A DNA stretch of 64,000 bases from Methylobacterium sp. Its GTDB lineage: Bacteria > Pseudomonadota > Alphaproteobacteria > Rhizobiales > Beijerinckiaceae. The stretch covers positions 434,001 to 498,000 of the forward strand of contig JADCCN010000002.1 in NCBI GenBank assembly GCA_020252645.1, read 5' to 3'. Of the stretch, positions 28,550-39,224 are shown one piece after another. Each line of letters starts with the position of its first letter. The first letter of the stretch is position 1. Made by a program: the position numbers and the translations under genes. The notes under the pieces are model-generated. The model was not told where the DNA came from. It made no database searches and was given only the letters and a program-made list of their open reading frames with translations.

Positions 28550-29860
28550 ATGGAGGCGGAGACGATTTTCGCGCTGAGCAGCGGTGCCGCGCGCAGCGGC
28601 GTCGCCGTGATTCGCGTGTCAGGTCCCGCGGCTGGTGAGGTTCTCGCGCTTTTTCTCGACAAGCCTGTGCGGCCGCGCGAGGCCGCGCTCCGGGCCATCC
28701 GCGATCCCCGGGACGGTTCTCTGATTGACCGCGGGCTGGTGTTGTATTTCCCTGCGCCCCATTCCTTTACCGGAGAAGATGTTGTCGAGTTTCAGGTGCA
28801 TGGCTCCCTGGCGGTGATGCGCCAGTTGCTCGCGCGGCTGGGCGGCGTTCCCGGTCTTCGAGCCGCCCGGCCAGGGGAGTTCACGCGTCGCGCCTGGCTT
28901 GGTGGCAGGATGGACCTGCTGGAGGTCGAAGCGCTTTCGGACACGCTGGCGGCGGAAACCGAACTTCAGCGCAAGCTGGCGCTCGATGGTTCGCGGCGTT
29001 TGCGTGCGAAAACCGCCGAATGGCGCGGGGCGCTCATGCGTCTGCGAGCCCTCGTGGAGGCCGAAATCGACTTCGGTGATGAGGGCGATGTCATCGATCG
29101 ACTCGATTCGGGCGCGGAACGAGAAATACGGGATGTTGCCGATGCCTTGCGCCGTGCCGCTGCGTCGCTGCATATCGGCCAGAAGGTGCGGACGGGGTTC
29201 CGGGTCGCCATCCTTGGTGAGCCCAATGCGGGAAAATCCAGTTTGCTCAATGCGTTGGCAGATCGCGATGTGGCGATCACCTCTCCGAGGCCGGGAACGA
29301 CTCGCGATGTTGTCGAGGCCGTTGTGGACCTCGACGGCCTGCCGGTGATCTTCATGGATACCGCCGGGCTTCGCTCCAGCGCCGAGGATGAACTCGAGGC
29401 GGAGGGAATGCGTCGTTCGATGCGGGCCGGGGATGTGGCGGATCTTGTTATCTGGGCTTCTGCGATCGATTCGCCGACGAAACCATTCGACCCCCGGTTT
29501 CTCGTCGTCAACACCAAGGGTGACCTTGCACAGTCGGATATGGATGGCTCGCTGGTGGTATCGAGCCGAACCGGTGACGGAATCGATTCGTTAACGAAAG
29601 AAATCCACCGTCGCGCGGGTATGGATCGAGCCGGTTTCGACCAGGGAACCGAGGCGCTTGTGGCGCATGAAAGGCATGCTCGATCCTTGCTGCGCGCGGC
29701 GGAGGCGCTGGATCACGCGATCGGGCATGGCGCGATCGCGATGGATATGCGAGCCGAGGAACTTCGCGTGGCGTGCGATTCGCTCGACGGCTTGATCGGC
29801 CGCGTCAGCCCGGATGATGTCCTGGGGGAAATCTTCAGTCGCTTTTGCATTGGGAAGTGA
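28550..29860 (+). CDS. mnmE: tRNA modification GTPase MnmE (TrmE)
   Basis: 436-residue GTPase that with MnmG makes cmnm5U34 in tRNA. It has an N-terminal formyl-THF-binding domain (TIFALSSGAARSGVAVIRVSGP) and a G domain with P-loop GEPNAGKSSLLN, switch PGTTRD, DTAGLR and a TKGD guanine motif. The C-terminal FCIGK tail, essential in E. coli, is intact. mnmG starts three bases after its stop. Confidence 0.97.
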   Translation: MEAETIFALSSGAARSGVAVIRVSGPAAGEVLALFLDKPVRPREAALRAIRDPRDGSLIDRGLVLYFPAPHSFTGEDVVEFQVHGSLAVMRQLLARLGGVPGLRAARPGEFTRRAWLGGRMDLLEVEALSDTLAAETELQRKLALDGSRRLRAKTAEWRGALMRLRALVEAEIDFGDEGDVIDRLDSGAEREIRDVADALRRAAASLHIGQKVRTGFRVAILGEPNAGKSSLLNALADRDVAITSPRPGTTRDVVEAVVDLDGLPVIFMDTAGLRSSAEDELEAEGMRRSMRAGDVADLVIWASAIDSPTKPFDPRFLVVNTKGDLAQSDMDGSLVVSSRTGDGIDSLTKEIHRRAGMDRAGFDQGTEALVAHERHARSLLRAAEALDHAIGHGAIAMDMRAEELRVACDSLDGLIGRVSPDDVLGEIFSRFCIGK

Positions 29861-29863
29861 GCG

Positions 29864-31762
29864 ATGTTTCACGTGAAACAAATCCGTCCGGGGGGCGCGT
29901 TGTCTTGCGATGTCATCGTCGTTGGCGGCGGTCATGCTGGCACGGAGGCTGCTGCGGCTGCGGCACGTCTAGGCGCAGAGGTCGTCCTGGTGACGCATCG
30001 TTGGGACAGTGTCGGCGTTATGTCCTGCAATCCGGCCATTGGCGGCCTTGGCAAGGGACATCTCGTTCGGGAAATTGACGCGCTGGATGGCGTCATGGGT
30101 TGTGCCATCGACCGTGCGGGCATTCATTTCAAGGTTCTCAACCGATCGAAGGGGCCCGCCGTTCGCGGTCCGCGTGCGCAGGCAGATCGAAAACTCTATC
30201 GCCTTGCCGTGCAGGATTTGCTGGTGCGGTTCGAGAATCTTGTTGTCGTCGAAGGCGAGGTTGTCGATCTGATGGAGGAAGGCGGCTCGGTCGCCGGCGT
30301 GGAATTGGCCGATGGCCGGCGATTGCGGTCAAGATCGGTGGTCCTGACCACAGGCACGTTTCTGCGCGGTGTCATTCATGTGGGTGGTGACCGGGCTCCC
30401 GGCGGGCGTTTGGGTGAGGCAGCGGCCGAGCGATTGTCGCATCGACTTTTGCAGCTCAATCTGCCTTTGGGGCGCCTGAAAACCGGCACGCCGGCGCGGC
30501 TGGATGGGCGCACGATCGATTGGGGCGCATGCGAGCAGCAATTCGGAGACGACCCGCCCGAGCCCTTCTCCGCTCTGACGAAATGCATCGCGAACCCGCA
30601 GGTCGCTTGCGGCATCACTTATACGACGCCGGCGACTCATCAGGTGATCCTGGCCAACCTTCATCGTTCCGCGATGTATGGCGGGCAGATCGAGGGAAGA
30701 GGTCCGCGCTACTGCCCCTCGATCGAGGACAAGGTTGTGCGCTTCGCGGATCGGGAGCGGCACCAGATCTTCCTGGAACCCGAAGGTCTGGTTGATCCGC
30801 TCGTGTATCCCAATGGATTGTCGACCTCGCTCCCGGCCGCGGCGCAGGACGCGTTCTTCGCGACCATTCCCGGCTTGGAGAAGTCTCGGATCATGCGTTA
30901 CGGCTATGCGATCGAGTATGATTATGTCGATCCGCGAGCCCTCCACCCGACTTTGGCGCTGAAGGCACTGGATGGTCTTTTTCTTGCCGGTCAGATCAAC
31001 GGCACGACCGGCTATGAAGAGGCCGGCGCCCAGGGGCTGGTGGCAGGGCTGAATGCCGCCCGAAGGGCTGGGGGGCTGGAGGGCATCCGCTTTGACCGCA
31101 CGCAATCCTATATCGGTGTGATGATCGATGATCTCACGCGTCATGGGGTGACAGAGCCGTACAGGATGTTCACGTCCCGCGCGGAATTCCGTCTGCTGCT
31201 GCGCGCGGACAATGCTCCGGAGCGGCTGACAGACCTTGGCATTCGCATTGGATTGGTGGGTGCGGAGCGGTCGCGGCAGTTTCGCTCCCAGCAGGAGCAG
31301 ATCGATTCGGTACGGCAACGATTGCGTATGCTTTCTGTGACGCCCAATCAGGCCGCTGCCGTTGGGCTTTCACTTAATCACGACGGAGTTCGGCGCAATG
31401 GTCTGGAGTTGATGGCGCTTCCCGGCGTGCAGTTCTCGACCTTGGAGGCTTTCGATGCGGAACTGAAAGGGACGCCGGCCCCAGTTCGGGAGAAATTGGA
31501 GACCGAGGCCAAGTATGCGGTCTACCTCGATCGGCAGGCGCGCGACGTGGAGCGGCTGCGGCGAGACATGAACATGTTGATTCCCGAAGACCTGGCTTAC
31601 GGAGATCATTCGGGGTTTTCGGGTGAAATTCGGCAGAAGCTCACATCGATTCGACCCCGTTCCATGGCCGAGGCCGCAGAGATTGAAGGAATGACACCCA
31701 CCGCGTTGCTGTTGCTTTCCGCGCTGGTGCAGAGGAACAAGGCCAAGGTCGATGTCCCCTGA
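29864..31762 (+). CDS. mnmG: tRNA uridine 5-carboxymethylaminomethyl modification enzyme MnmG (GidA)
   Basis: 632-residue FAD-binding partner of MnmE. The nucleotide-binding motif is [12 protein letters not shown]; the two GidA signatures [14 protein letters not shown] and [11 protein letters not shown] are present. Its first six codons (MFHVKQ) are written by a perfect parS site. The end overlaps rsmG by 11 bases. Confidence 0.97.
   Translation: MFHVKQIRPGGALSCDVIVVGGGHAGTEAAAAAARLGAEVVLVTHRWDSVGVMSCNPAIGGLGKGHLVREIDALDGVMGCAIDRAGIHFKVLNRSKGPAVRGPRAQADRKLYRLAVQDLLVRFENLVVVEGEVVDLMEEGGSVAGVELADGRRLRSRSVVLTTGTFLRGVIHVGGDRAPGGRLGEAAAERLSHRLLQLNLPLGRLKTGTPARLDGRTIDWGACEQQFGDDPPEPFSALTKCIANPQVACGITYTTPATHQVILANLHRSAMYGGQIEGRGPRYCPSIEDKVVRFADRERHQIFLEPEGLVDPLVYPNGLSTSLPAAAQDAFFATIPGLEKSRIMRYGYAIEYDYVDPRALHPTLALKALDGLFLAGQINGTTGYEEAGAQGLVAGLNAARRAGGLEGIRFDRTQSYIGVMIDDLTRHGVTEPYRMFTSRAEFRLLLRADNAPERLTDLGIRIGLVGAERSRQFRSQQEQIDSVRQRLRMLSVTPNQAAAVGLSLNHDGVRRNGLELMALPGVQFSTLEAFDAELKGTPAPVREKLETEAKYAVYLDRQARDVERLRRDMNMLIPEDLAYGDHSGFSGEIRQKLTSIRPRSMAEAAEIEGMTPTALLLLSALVQRNKAKVDVP
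29865..29880. promoter_or_regulatory. parS: parS centromere site 1
   Basis: TGTTTCACGTGAAACA, a perfect 16-bp palindrome identical to the ParB-binding consensus. It lies at the extreme 5' end of the mnmG coding sequence, about 2.6 kb left of parA and 4.3 kb right of the proposed origin. Confidence 0.93.
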
Positions 31763-32390
31763 TCATGCCGGCGAGCGCGCAGCGAAGGACGCCCTGACCA
31801 CAGATTTCGGTGTTTCACGTGAAACACTGGAACGCCTCGAGGCTTACGTCGCACTCCTCACGCAATGGCAAGAAACCACAAACCTCGTCGCCCCTTCGAC
31901 AATCGGACAGATCTGGTCGCGGCATATCCTGGATTCGGCACAACTCTTCGCGCTCGCACCCAATGCCCGGACCTGGATCGATCTGGGCTCTGGCGGTGGC
32001 TTGCCGGGGCTGGTGCTCGCCTGCCAGCTCAAGGAAGTCGGCGGGTCAATCGATCTGGTTGAAAGCAATACCAGGAAAGCGGCCTTCCTGCGCCATGTCG
32101 CAACACAATTGGCCCTGCCAGCCGGGGTGCATGGCGATCGCATCGAGGCCGTGCTGCCAAGGCTTGCAACCCCTGACATCGTTACCGCGCGTGCCCTCGC
32201 GCCGCTGGCCAAACTGATCGGTCACTCAAAGCAGCTGTTGAAAAGCGGGGCAATCGGTCTCTTTCCGAAGGGGAGAGAGTATGCTGCGGAGTTGACCGAT
32301 GCCGGCAAGCACTGGCATTTCTCCCATGAGCTGCACGCGAGTCGAACAGAGCCTGAGGCGCGGATCATTCGGATCACCGGCCTGACTTGA
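31752..32390 (+). CDS. rsmG: 16S rRNA (guanine527-N7)-methyltransferase RsmG (GidB)
   Basis: 212-residue SAM-dependent methyltransferase acting on G527 of 16S rRNA. The SAM motif is [14 protein letters not shown] and the N-terminal segment [21 protein letters not shown] is typical. The second parS site is embedded in codons for VSRET. The start overlaps the mnmG end by 11 bases. Confidence 0.95.
   Translation: MSPDHAGERAAKDALTTDFGVSRETLERLEAYVALLTQWQETTNLVAPSTIGQIWSRHILDSAQLFALAPNARTWIDLGSGGGLPGLVLACQLKEVGGSIDLVESNTRKAAFLRHVATQLALPAGVHGDRIEAVLPRLATPDIVTARALAPLAKLIGHSKQLLKSGAIGLFPKGREYAAELTDAGKHWHFSHELHASRTEPEARIIRITGLT
31811..31826. promoter_or_regulatory. parS: parS centromere site 2
   Basis: A second perfect TGTTTCACGTGAAACA, inside the 5' part of rsmG, 600 bp upstream of parA and 1.95 kb from the first site. 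Clustered parS near parAB and the origin is the usual bacterial arrangement. Confidence 0.93.
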
Positions 32391-32425
32391 GGCCCTGTCG
32401 ACCCCAGGATTTCCGGGAGAGACCC

Positions 32426-33217
32426 ATGAAGCCTCGTGTTCTAACGGTTGCGAACCAGAAGGGCGGCGTGGGAAAGACCACGACTGCCATCAATCTCGGG
32501 ACCGCATTGGCCGCCATTGGCGAGCGCGTGCTGCTGATCGATCTGGATCCCCAGGGCAATGCCTCGACTGGGTTGGGTTTGGATAGCGCCTCGCGGACCC
32601 GGTCGAGCTATGATGTGATTCTCGGCGACCTCGATCTGGCTCAGGCTGCGCAGGCGACGGATGTCCCCCGCGTATCCATCGTGCCGGCGACGATGGATCT
32701 TCTGGGGGCAGAGATTACGCTCGCCGGGCAGAAAGACCGCACGCACAAGCTGCGTGCCGCCATTGACCGGCTTGGGGCGAATGCTCCTTTCTCCTACATT
32801 CTGATTGATTGCCCGCCTTCCCTGAACCTATTGACGATCAACGCCCTCGCAGCCTCGGATGGCGTGCTCGTGCCGTTGCAATGCGAATTCTTTGCCCTGG
32901 AAGGCCTGAGCCAGCTCCTCAAGACGGTCGAGCAAGTCCGGAGCTCGCTGAATCAGGAACTCGAGATCTATGGCGTGGTTCTCACCATGTTTGACCCGCG
33001 CAATAACCTGGCTAATCAGGTCATCCGGGATGTCCGGCAGTTTCTGGGCGCGAAGGTCTTCGAGACGGTCATCCCGCGTAATGTCCGCGTGTCCGAGGCC
33101 CCATCTTTTGGCAAGCCGGCGCTTCTCTATGATCTCAAATGCGCCGGCAGCCAGGCTTATCTGAAGCTGGCCTCCGAAGTGATCCAGCGTGAGCGCCTGC
33201 TGCAGGCGGCCGAATAA
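32426..33217 (+). CDS. parA: chromosome partitioning ATPase ParA (Soj)
   Basis: 263-residue deviant Walker-A ATPase that moves ParB-parS complexes. The motif KGGVGKTT is at about residues 12-19; LIDLDPQGNAST and the LIDCPPSLNLL block follow. The ATG at 32426 has GGGAGAG six bases upstream. parB begins 14 bases after its stop. Confidence 0.96.
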   Translation: MKPRVLTVANQKGGVGKTTTAINLGTALAAIGERVLLIDLDPQGNASTGLGLDSASRTRSSYDVILGDLDLAQAAQATDVPRVSIVPATMDLLGAEITLAGQKDRTHKLRAAIDRLGANAPFSYILIDCPPSLNLLTINALAASDGVLVPLQCEFFALEGLSQLLKTVEQVRSSLNQELEIYGVVLTMFDPRNNLANQVIRDVRQFLGAKVFETVIPRNVRVSEAPSFGKPALLYDLKCAGSQAYLKLASEVIQRERLLQAAE

Positions 33218-33231
33218 GCGGGAGCAGGCCG

Positions 33232-34128
33232 ATGAACGAAGATCTTTCCAAGAACCGTCTGGGCCGCGGCCTCGCCGCCTTGCTCGGGGATGTGGGGGCC
33301 GAGAGCGCGGCCGAGAAGCGGCTCAAGAGCCAGCGTCGGGTGCCGATCGAGTTCCTGCGCCCGAGCCCGATGAACCCTCGCGTGACCTTCCACGAGGCGG
33401 AACTCGAGGAGCTTGCACAATCGATTCGGGAGCGTGACATTATTCAGCCGATCGTTGTGCGCGGTGTCCCCGGTGTGCCGGATGCCTTCGAAATCATTGC
33501 GGGCGAGCGCCGCTGGCGAGGGGCCCAGCGTGCCGGTCTGCATGATGTTCCCGTGGTCATCATCGAAGCGGATGACAAGCAGGCGCTGGAGCTGGCGATC
33601 ATCGAGAACGTGCAGCGGGCAGATCTCAACGCGCTGGAAGAGGCAAAAGGCTACGAGTCGCTCATCGCGCAATATGGCTATACCCAGAGCGATCTCTCGC
33701 AGATCCTTGGCAAGAGTCGCAGCCATGTCGCGAATACCTTGCGCCTCGCTCGTTTGCCGGATGGTGTGAAGGAGAAACTCGCCAGCGGCGCGCTTTCCGC
33801 CGGTCATGCGCGCGCCCTGCTTTCCGTTTCTGATCCGGAACTTGTTGCAAAACGCGTTGTCTATCAAGGACTTACGGTTCGCGATGTCGAGCGTATAGCG
33901 CAGAAGGAAGCGGAGGGCGAAACGCCGCGCGAGCCTCGTGTTCGCGAGAAGGATGCCGACACGCGCGCGCTCGAGCAGCGCCTTTCCGATCTTCTGGGGC
34001 TGGTGGTCAGCATTGACCATCGCGGCGAGAAGGGCGGGGCGATCACGATCCGCTATCGCACGCTCGAACAACTCGATGCATTGAGCCATCGGCTGGCGGT
34101 GTCAGTTGCTGCTCCGGCGCGCGGCTAG
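33232..34128 (+). CDS. parB: chromosome partitioning protein ParB (Spo0J)
   Basis: 298-residue CTP-dependent DNA clamp that loads at parS. The N-terminal GRGLAALLGD (ParA-interacting), the CTPase block with GERRWRGAQRAG, a helix-turn-helix (LSQILGKSRSHVANTLRLARLP) and a C-terminal dimerisation region are present. Its 3' end overlaps the convergent holA by 27 bases. Confidence 0.96.
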   Translation: MNEDLSKNRLGRGLAALLGDVGAESAAEKRLKSQRRVPIEFLRPSPMNPRVTFHEAELEELAQSIRERDIIQPIVVRGVPGVPDAFEIIAGERRWRGAQRAGLHDVPVVIIEADDKQALELAIIENVQRADLNALEEAKGYESLIAQYGYTQSDLSQILGKSRSHVANTLRLARLPDGVKEKLASGALSAGHARALLSVSDPELVAKRVVYQGLTVRDVERIAQKEAEGETPREPRVREKDADTRALEQRLSDLLGLVVSIDHRGEKGGAITIRYRTLEQLDALSHRLAVSVAAPARG

Positions 34129-35124
34129 GGCCACGGCCCAGAGGGCGCGCGCCACGATGGTTTCCTCGAGCGCGGCGTTTCCCCGGGACTGGGCCTGTGC
34201 GGTGCTGAGTGTTTCCAGCGCTCGCCCGAGACCGGCTGGCGACCAGCTCTGAGCCTGTCGCCGCACGCGTGTCTCGCGGCGAAAGAACAGCCGCTCCTGC
34301 TTCACCGCCTGATCCAGCACGTTCTCCGCGCGCGCGCGCACCAGGCGATGCAGCGTTTGGACATGGTTGAGCGCGAGAGAGAGCACGGCACTCGCCGATA
34401 TGCCGTCGCGCAGGCACCGCTGCATCGCCGGCTCAATTCCCTGAAGATTGCCCTCGAAGGCCGTGTCGATGGGCTCGGAGGCCGAACTGGCCGAGGCATC
34501 CGCGAGCACCGCGTCGATATCCGCGATCTCCACCTCTTGCTGTCCGTGGCAATAAAGCGCGAGCTTGTCGACCTCCTGGAGGGAAAGCGACTGATCCGCC
34601 CCGAGCAGATCGACGAGATGCGCAGCCGCCTCGGGCCCGAGATGGAGACCGGCAGCGCGCAGACGCGCCTGAGCCGCCTGTTCCACATCCCGAGCTTCGA
34701 GCGGATAGCATGCGAGCACGGCAACCGCCGGATTCGATTCGCAGGCGTTGCGAAGCGCATGGGACTTGGCCAGCTCGTCCGCGTGCAGAATGACCGGCGA
34801 GGCAGGGTTCCGCGCCTCAAGCAGGGCCTGCCAGATGGCCTTGCCCAGCTTGCCGGCCTGCCGCACGATGATGACACGCTTGTCGCCGAACATGGAGATG
34901 GCTTGCGTTTCATCCGCGAGGCGCGCCGGATCGGCATTCAGCGTTTCGGCATCGAATTCCACGCGATTGAGGGGATCGGCACCCGCGCCAAGCACAGCCT
35001 CGGCCATGGCCCGCACGCGCAGACGCGCAAGGCCCTCATCCGGCCCATGCACCAGCATGATGCGATATTCGCCTCCGCCGCGGGCGATCAGGCGATCGAC
35101 ATCGCCGGGGCGGATCGCGCTCAT
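34102..35124 (-). CDS. holA: DNA polymerase III delta subunit
   Basis: 340-residue clamp-loader delta subunit that opens the beta sliding clamp. The N-terminal YRIMLVHGPDEGLARLR and later FGDKRVIIVRQAGKL match the family's nucleotide-fold domain, with the delta C-terminal helical domain after it. It is downstream of lptE, the usual leuS-lptE-holA order, and ends within parB on the opposite strand. Confidence 0.93.
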   Translation of the reverse strand: MSAIRPGDVDRLIARGGGEYRIMLVHGPDEGLARLRVRAMAEAVLGAGADPLNRVEFDAETLNADPARLADETQAISMFGDKRVIIVRQAGKLGKAIWQALLEARNPASPVILHADELAKSHALRNACESNPAVAVLACYPLEARDVEQAAQARLRAAGLHLGPEAAAHLVDLLGADQSLSLQEVDKLALYCHGQQEVEIADIDAVLADASASSASEPIDTAFEGNLQGIEPAMQRCLRDGISASAVLSLALNHVQTLHRLVRARAENVLDQAVKQERLFFRRETRVRRQAQSWSPAGLGRALETLSTAQAQSRGNAALEETIVARALWAVALAARRSSN

Positions 35125-35130
35125 CGTGCG

Positions 35131-35742
35131 TCAGCCGGTTTCGTCACCGGGGTTGCGTGCAGGCGCCTCATCCCACGGATCGATGGGTTGCGACAAAGCC
35201 GGGGCCGGGCCTGGACGGCGTGGCGCGGCATTGTTCGACAGCGCCCCGATCACGATGAGGCGCAGACGCTCCGCCAGAGCCCTGCCAAGGCGCTCCTCGG
35301 CATCCCGTTGCGCACGGATGGTGGCGAAGCGCTGGCCGGAACGGTCATAATTGGCGGAGCCGAAGGTCCTTCCGGAGGCGCGGATGACCCCGGTCTGGGT
35401 GTCCTTCAGCTCATAGGTGGCTTCTGCCTGAAGGGTCACGCTTTGCGGGCGTGCGGTCTGCGCGTCGATGATGCTCGTCGCGCCGGTCTGCTGGGTTTTC
35501 ACGGTGAGCAGATAACGGGTATCGCCCGCAGGCGCGCCATTGGTCAGCAGGTAATCCAGCTCCGATTTCAGGTTATAGCCGAGGAATCCCTCGATCGGCG
35601 CCACGGAGACCTGCGCCAGTTCCTTCGCGATCGTGCCGCCGCCAATTCCGAGTTGCGGTGCATGGACGGGCTGGAGACAGGCCGATAGCCCGCCTGCCAC
35701 CGCGCCAAGAATCGCCAGTCGAAAAACGGAGCGTCGGATCAT
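35131..35742 (-). CDS. lptE: LPS-assembly lipoprotein LptE
   Basis: 203-residue outer-membrane lipoprotein that plugs LptD. Signal peptide MIRRSVFRLAILGAVAGG ends in the lipobox LSAC, giving a lipidated C21. The body has the LptE pattern (YLLTVKTQQTGATSII, ATYELKDTQTGVIRASGRTFGSANYD). It lies six bases after leuS and six before holA. Confidence 0.9.
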   Translation of the reverse strand: MIRRSVFRLAILGAVAGGLSACLQPVHAPQLGIGGGTIAKELAQVSVAPIEGFLGYNLKSELDYLLTNGAPAGDTRYLLTVKTQQTGATSIIDAQTARPQSVTLQAEATYELKDTQTGVIRASGRTFGSANYDRSGQRFATIRAQRDAEERLGRALAERLRLIVIGALSNNAAPRRPGPAPALSQPIDPWDEAPARNPGDETG

Positions 35743-35748
35743 CTGTCC

Positions 35749-38355
35749 TCACACCACGATATTCACGATGCGCTTCGGCACCACGATCACCTTGCGCACG
35801 GGCTTGCCGTCCAGCGCAGCCTGCACGCTTGCATCGGCGAGCACAAGCGCTTCCACGCTTGCGTGATCGGCATTGGTCGGCACGCTGACATCGGCGCGCT
35901 TGCGACCATTGACCTGCACGGGCAGCAGCAACTCATCCTCGAGGATGAGAGAGGCATCGCCCACCGGCCAGGCGGCATCGGCCACGAAGCCTTCGCCGCC
36001 GAGTTCTGTCCAGCATTCTTCCGCAAGATGCGGCATCATCGGCGCGAAAAGCTGCACGAGAATGCGCGCCGCCGCCTTGATCTGATCGGCGTTCGCGTGG
36101 GAATCTGGCGAGGCGAGCGCATCCGAAAGAGCATTCGAGAGCTCGTGAACATGCGCCACGCAGCGGTTGAAGCGCAGGCGCTCGACATCCTCGCCCACCG
36201 CAAGAATCGCCTTGTGCGCGGCCTTGGTGACCGGGTGAAGCTGCCCCGAATCACCCGCGGGAAGCGCAACGGCATCGCCGACGAGGCGCCAGACCTTCTG
36301 CAGAAAGCGCGAGGCGCCCTGCACGCCATCCTCGGTCCAGATGACATCGCGCTCGGGCGGGCTATCCGACAGCATGAACCAGCGGGCAGTATCCGCGCCG
36401 TAGCTCGCGATGATGTCGTCGGGGTCAACCACGTTCTTCTTCGATTTCGACATTTTTTCGATCGAACCAATCGCGACTGGCTTCCCCGAGGCGATCTCGA
36501 AGGCACGGCGCTCGCCCTCGACCGTCTCGATGCGGATCTCCGCCGGCGGCACCCAGGCGCCTTCCGTATTCCGGTAGGTCTCGTGCACCACCATGCCTTG
36601 CGTGAAGAGGCCGTCGAAGGGCTCTGAAAGCGTGGCATGGCCGGTTTTCGTCATGGCGCGGGTGAAGAAGCGCGAATAGAGCAGATGCAGGATCGCATGC
36701 TCGATGCCGCCGATATATTGGTCGACCGGCAGCCATTTCCGGATGGCGGAGAGGCTCGTCGGCTCGCTTTCGTTGAACGGGTCCGTGAAGCGCGCGAAAT
36801 ACCACGAGCTATCCACGAACGTATCCATGGTGTCGGTCTCGCGACGGGCCTTCAGGCCGCATTGCGGGCAGTTCACGTGCTTCCAGGTGGGGTGGCGATC
36901 GAGCGGATTGCCCGGCACGTCGAAGGTCACGTCGTCCGGCAGCTTCACCGGCAGATCCTTCTTCGGCACGGGCACCGTGCCGCAGGCCTCGCAATGGATG
37001 ACGGGGATGGGGCAGCCCCAGTAGCGCTGGCGCGAAATGCCCCAATCGCGCAGGCGGTAATTCACCTTACGCTGCGCCACCGGGCGATGGCTGAGTCTCG
37101 CCGTTTCGAGCTTCTTTGCGACCGCTTCCTTGGCATCGGCCACGTTCAGGCCATCGAGGAAGCCGGAATTGAAGAGGATGCCATCCTCCGTCACTGGCGG
37201 GTTCTCGCGGCGGAAGGCGGCATTGGCCGCATCATCCGTCTGGCTGGCGGCGCGCACCACCGGGATGATCGGCAGATCGTATCGGAGTGCGAATTCATGG
37301 TCGCGCTGGTCATGGGCCGGGCAGCCGAAGATCGCGCCTGTGCCGTAATCCATCAGGATGAAGTTCGCGACATGGACCGGAACGGTTTTTCCAGGCAGCA
37401 GCGGATGCAACGCGCGGATGCCGGTGTCGAAGCCCTTCTTCTCGGCCGTTTCGAGCACCGCCTGCGAGGTGCCCATGCGGCGGCATTCCTCGCAGAAAGC
37501 GGCGAGTTCCGGGTTCTTCGCCGCCGCCGATTTCGCCAGCGGATGATCCGCCGCGATCGCCATGAAGGAGGCACCGTAGAGCGTATCGGGCCGCGTGGTG
37601 TAGATTTCGAGCTCGGTTTCTCCGGCGGGAACCGTGGCCGCCTCCAGCGCCCAGCGCACCATCAGCCCCTCGGAGCGCCCGATCCAGTTCGCCTGCATCA
37701 GGCGCACCTTTTCGGGCCAGCGGGGCAGTGAATCGAGCGCCGACAGCAATTCATCCGAATAATCGGCGATCTTCAGGAACCATTGCGTCAGTTCGCGCTG
37801 CTCCACCAGCGCGCCCGAGCGCCAGCCGCGCCCGTCGATCACCTGTTCATTGGCGAGCACGGTCTGGTCTACCGGGTCCCAGTTCACCTTCGAGGTCTTG
37901 CGCGCGACGAGGCCGGCGCCGAGAAAATCGAGGAACATCGCCTGCTGATGACGATAATAGGAAGGGTCGCAGGTCGCGAATTCGCGCGCCCAGTCGAGGC
38001 TGAGGCCCATGGACTTCAGCTGCGCCTTCATCGTCGCGATGTTCTGGTAGGTCCAGGTGGCGGGATGGCTCTTCTTCTCCATCGCGGCGTTTTCGGCCGG
38101 CATGCCGAAGGCGTCCCAGCCCATGGGGTGGAGCACGGCGAAGCCCTTGGCGCGGCGATAGCGCGCCACCACATCGCCCATCGCGTAGTTGCGCACATGG
38201 CCCATATGAATGCGCCCCGAGGGATAAGGGAACATCTCGAGCACGTAGTATTTCGGGCGCGGATCGTCGGTGCGGGTCGCGAAGGTTTTCGCCTCGTCCC
38301 AGCTTTTCTGCCAGCGGGGTTCGGCTTCGCGGAAATTGTAGCGGCTCGGGCGCAT
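35749..38355 (-). CDS. leuS: leucyl-tRNA synthetase
   Basis: 868-residue class I synthetase. The HIGH motif is in [15 protein letters not shown] (about residues 43-57). A CP1 editing domain is present ([21 protein letters not shown]), and the KMSKS loop is [13 protein letters not shown]. The zinc-binding HCEAC/CPQC insertion is present. First gene of a leuS-lptE-holA operon. Confidence 0.98.
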   Translation of the reverse strand: MRPSRYNFREAEPRWQKSWDEAKTFATRTDDPRPKYYVLEMFPYPSGRIHMGHVRNYAMGDVVARYRRAKGFAVLHPMGWDAFGMPAENAAMEKKSHPATWTYQNIATMKAQLKSMGLSLDWAREFATCDPSYYRHQQAMFLDFLGAGLVARKTSKVNWDPVDQTVLANEQVIDGRGWRSGALVEQRELTQWFLKIADYSDELLSALDSLPRWPEKVRLMQANWIGRSEGLMVRWALEAATVPAGETELEIYTTRPDTLYGASFMAIAADHPLAKSAAAKNPELAAFCEECRRMGTSQAVLETAEKKGFDTGIRALHPLLPGKTVPVHVANFILMDYGTGAIFGCPAHDQRDHEFALRYDLPIIPVVRAASQTDDAANAAFRRENPPVTEDGILFNSGFLDGLNVADAKEAVAKKLETARLSHRPVAQRKVNYRLRDWGISRQRYWGCPIPVIHCEACGTVPVPKKDLPVKLPDDVTFDVPGNPLDRHPTWKHVNCPQCGLKARRETDTMDTFVDSSWYFARFTDPFNESEPTSLSAIRKWLPVDQYIGGIEHAILHLLYSRFFTRAMTKTGHATLSEPFDGLFTQGMVVHETYRNTEGAWVPPAEIRIETVEGERRAFEIASGKPVAIGSIEKMSKSKKNVVDPDDIIASYGADTARWFMLSDSPPERDVIWTEDGVQGASRFLQKVWRLVGDAVALPAGDSGQLHPVTKAAHKAILAVGEDVERLRFNRCVAHVHELSNALSDALASPDSHANADQIKAAARILVQLFAPMMPHLAEECWTELGGEGFVADAAWPVGDASLILEDELLLPVQVNGRKRADVSVPTNADHASVEALVLADASVQAALDGKPVRKVIVVPKRIVNIVV

Positions 38356-38482
38356 GGATCAGGCTTAAGGCTCTGGAAGGGCGCGATTTCGCGCGGGAAA
38401 CACGCGCGCTATGGACAATATTCCCGCTTTGCGGTCAACGGAGATTCCCTGCGGGAACCTCTCAATTTTCGGAGCATCGGCC

Positions 38483-39160
38483 ATGGATGACGCGCATCAG
38501 GATGTGATCGAGGCGCTGGCCCGCGTGAAGGCCGAGATCGCGCGCGCGGAAAAGGACCATGGGCGCAAGGCCGGCAGCGTCACGCTTGTGGCCGTTTCGA
38601 AGACCATGCCGGCGACACGCATCCGCTCTGCGCTTGTCGCGGGGCAGCGTGTCTTCGGCGAGAACCGCGTGCAGGAGGGCCAGGAGAAATGGCCCGGATT
38701 GCGCGCGGAGTTTCCCGGCATCGAGCTTCACCTCATCGGCCCGCTGCAAACGAACAAGGTCAAGGAGGCCGTGGCCCTGTTCGATGTGATCGAGACACTC
38801 GATCGCGAGAAGCTTGCGAAGGAAATCGCGAAGGAAATTGCGCGCGCCGGCCGCGCGCCGAAGCTCTATGTGCAGGTGAATACGGGTGCCGAGCCGCAGA
38901 AGGCGGGTATCCTGCCGGGTGAGACCGATGATTTCATCCGCCTTTGCCGGGAATCCCACGGCCTCATCGTTTCGGGGCTGATGTGCATTCCCCCGGCGGA
39001 GGAGCCGCCCTCGCCGCATTTCGCGCTGCTGGGCGAAATTGCAAGGCGCAACGGCATCGCCGTGCTCTCCATGGGCATGAGCGCGGATTATGACCCTGCG
39101 ATCCAGCTCGGCGCGACCCATGTGCGGGTCGGCAGTGCGATTTTCGGCGCGCGGCACTGA
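38483..39160 (+). CDS. YggS-family pyridoxal phosphate homeostasis protein
   Basis: 225-residue PLP-binding TIM-barrel-like protein (COG0325, YggS/PLPBP). The cofactor lysine is in LVAVSKTMPA, and HLIGPLQTNKV, VNTGAEPQKAG, LSMGMSADYDPAI and GSAIFG are all conserved. The ATG at 38483 starts the conserved region. No catalytic activity is established for the family; it buffers PLP supply. Divergent from leuS. Confidence 0.93.
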   Translation: MDDAHQDVIEALARVKAEIARAEKDHGRKAGSVTLVAVSKTMPATRIRSALVAGQRVFGENRVQEGQEKWPGLRAEFPGIELHLIGPLQTNKVKEAVALFDVIETLDREKLAKEIAKEIARAGRAPKLYVQVNTGAEPQKAGILPGETDDFIRLCRESHGLIVSGLMCIPPAEEPPSPHFALLGEIARRNGIAVLSMGMSADYDPAIQLGATHVRVGSAIFGARH

Positions 39161-39179
39161 CGCCTTTCTCCTGTTTTTC

Positions 39180-39223
39180 GCATTTTCTCGCGGCCAACCG
39201 GCATCCACCTGGTCGGAAAATGC
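39180..39223. repeat. 44-bp palindromic intergenic repeat, copy 2
   Basis: The same outer arms as copy 1 (GCATTTTC and GAAAATGC) with a CCGGCATCC centre. It is followed by CTCTAG, as often seen at ends of this element type, and lies between the convergent YggS and L,D-transpeptidase genes. Confidence 0.75.
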
Positions 39224-39224
39224 T

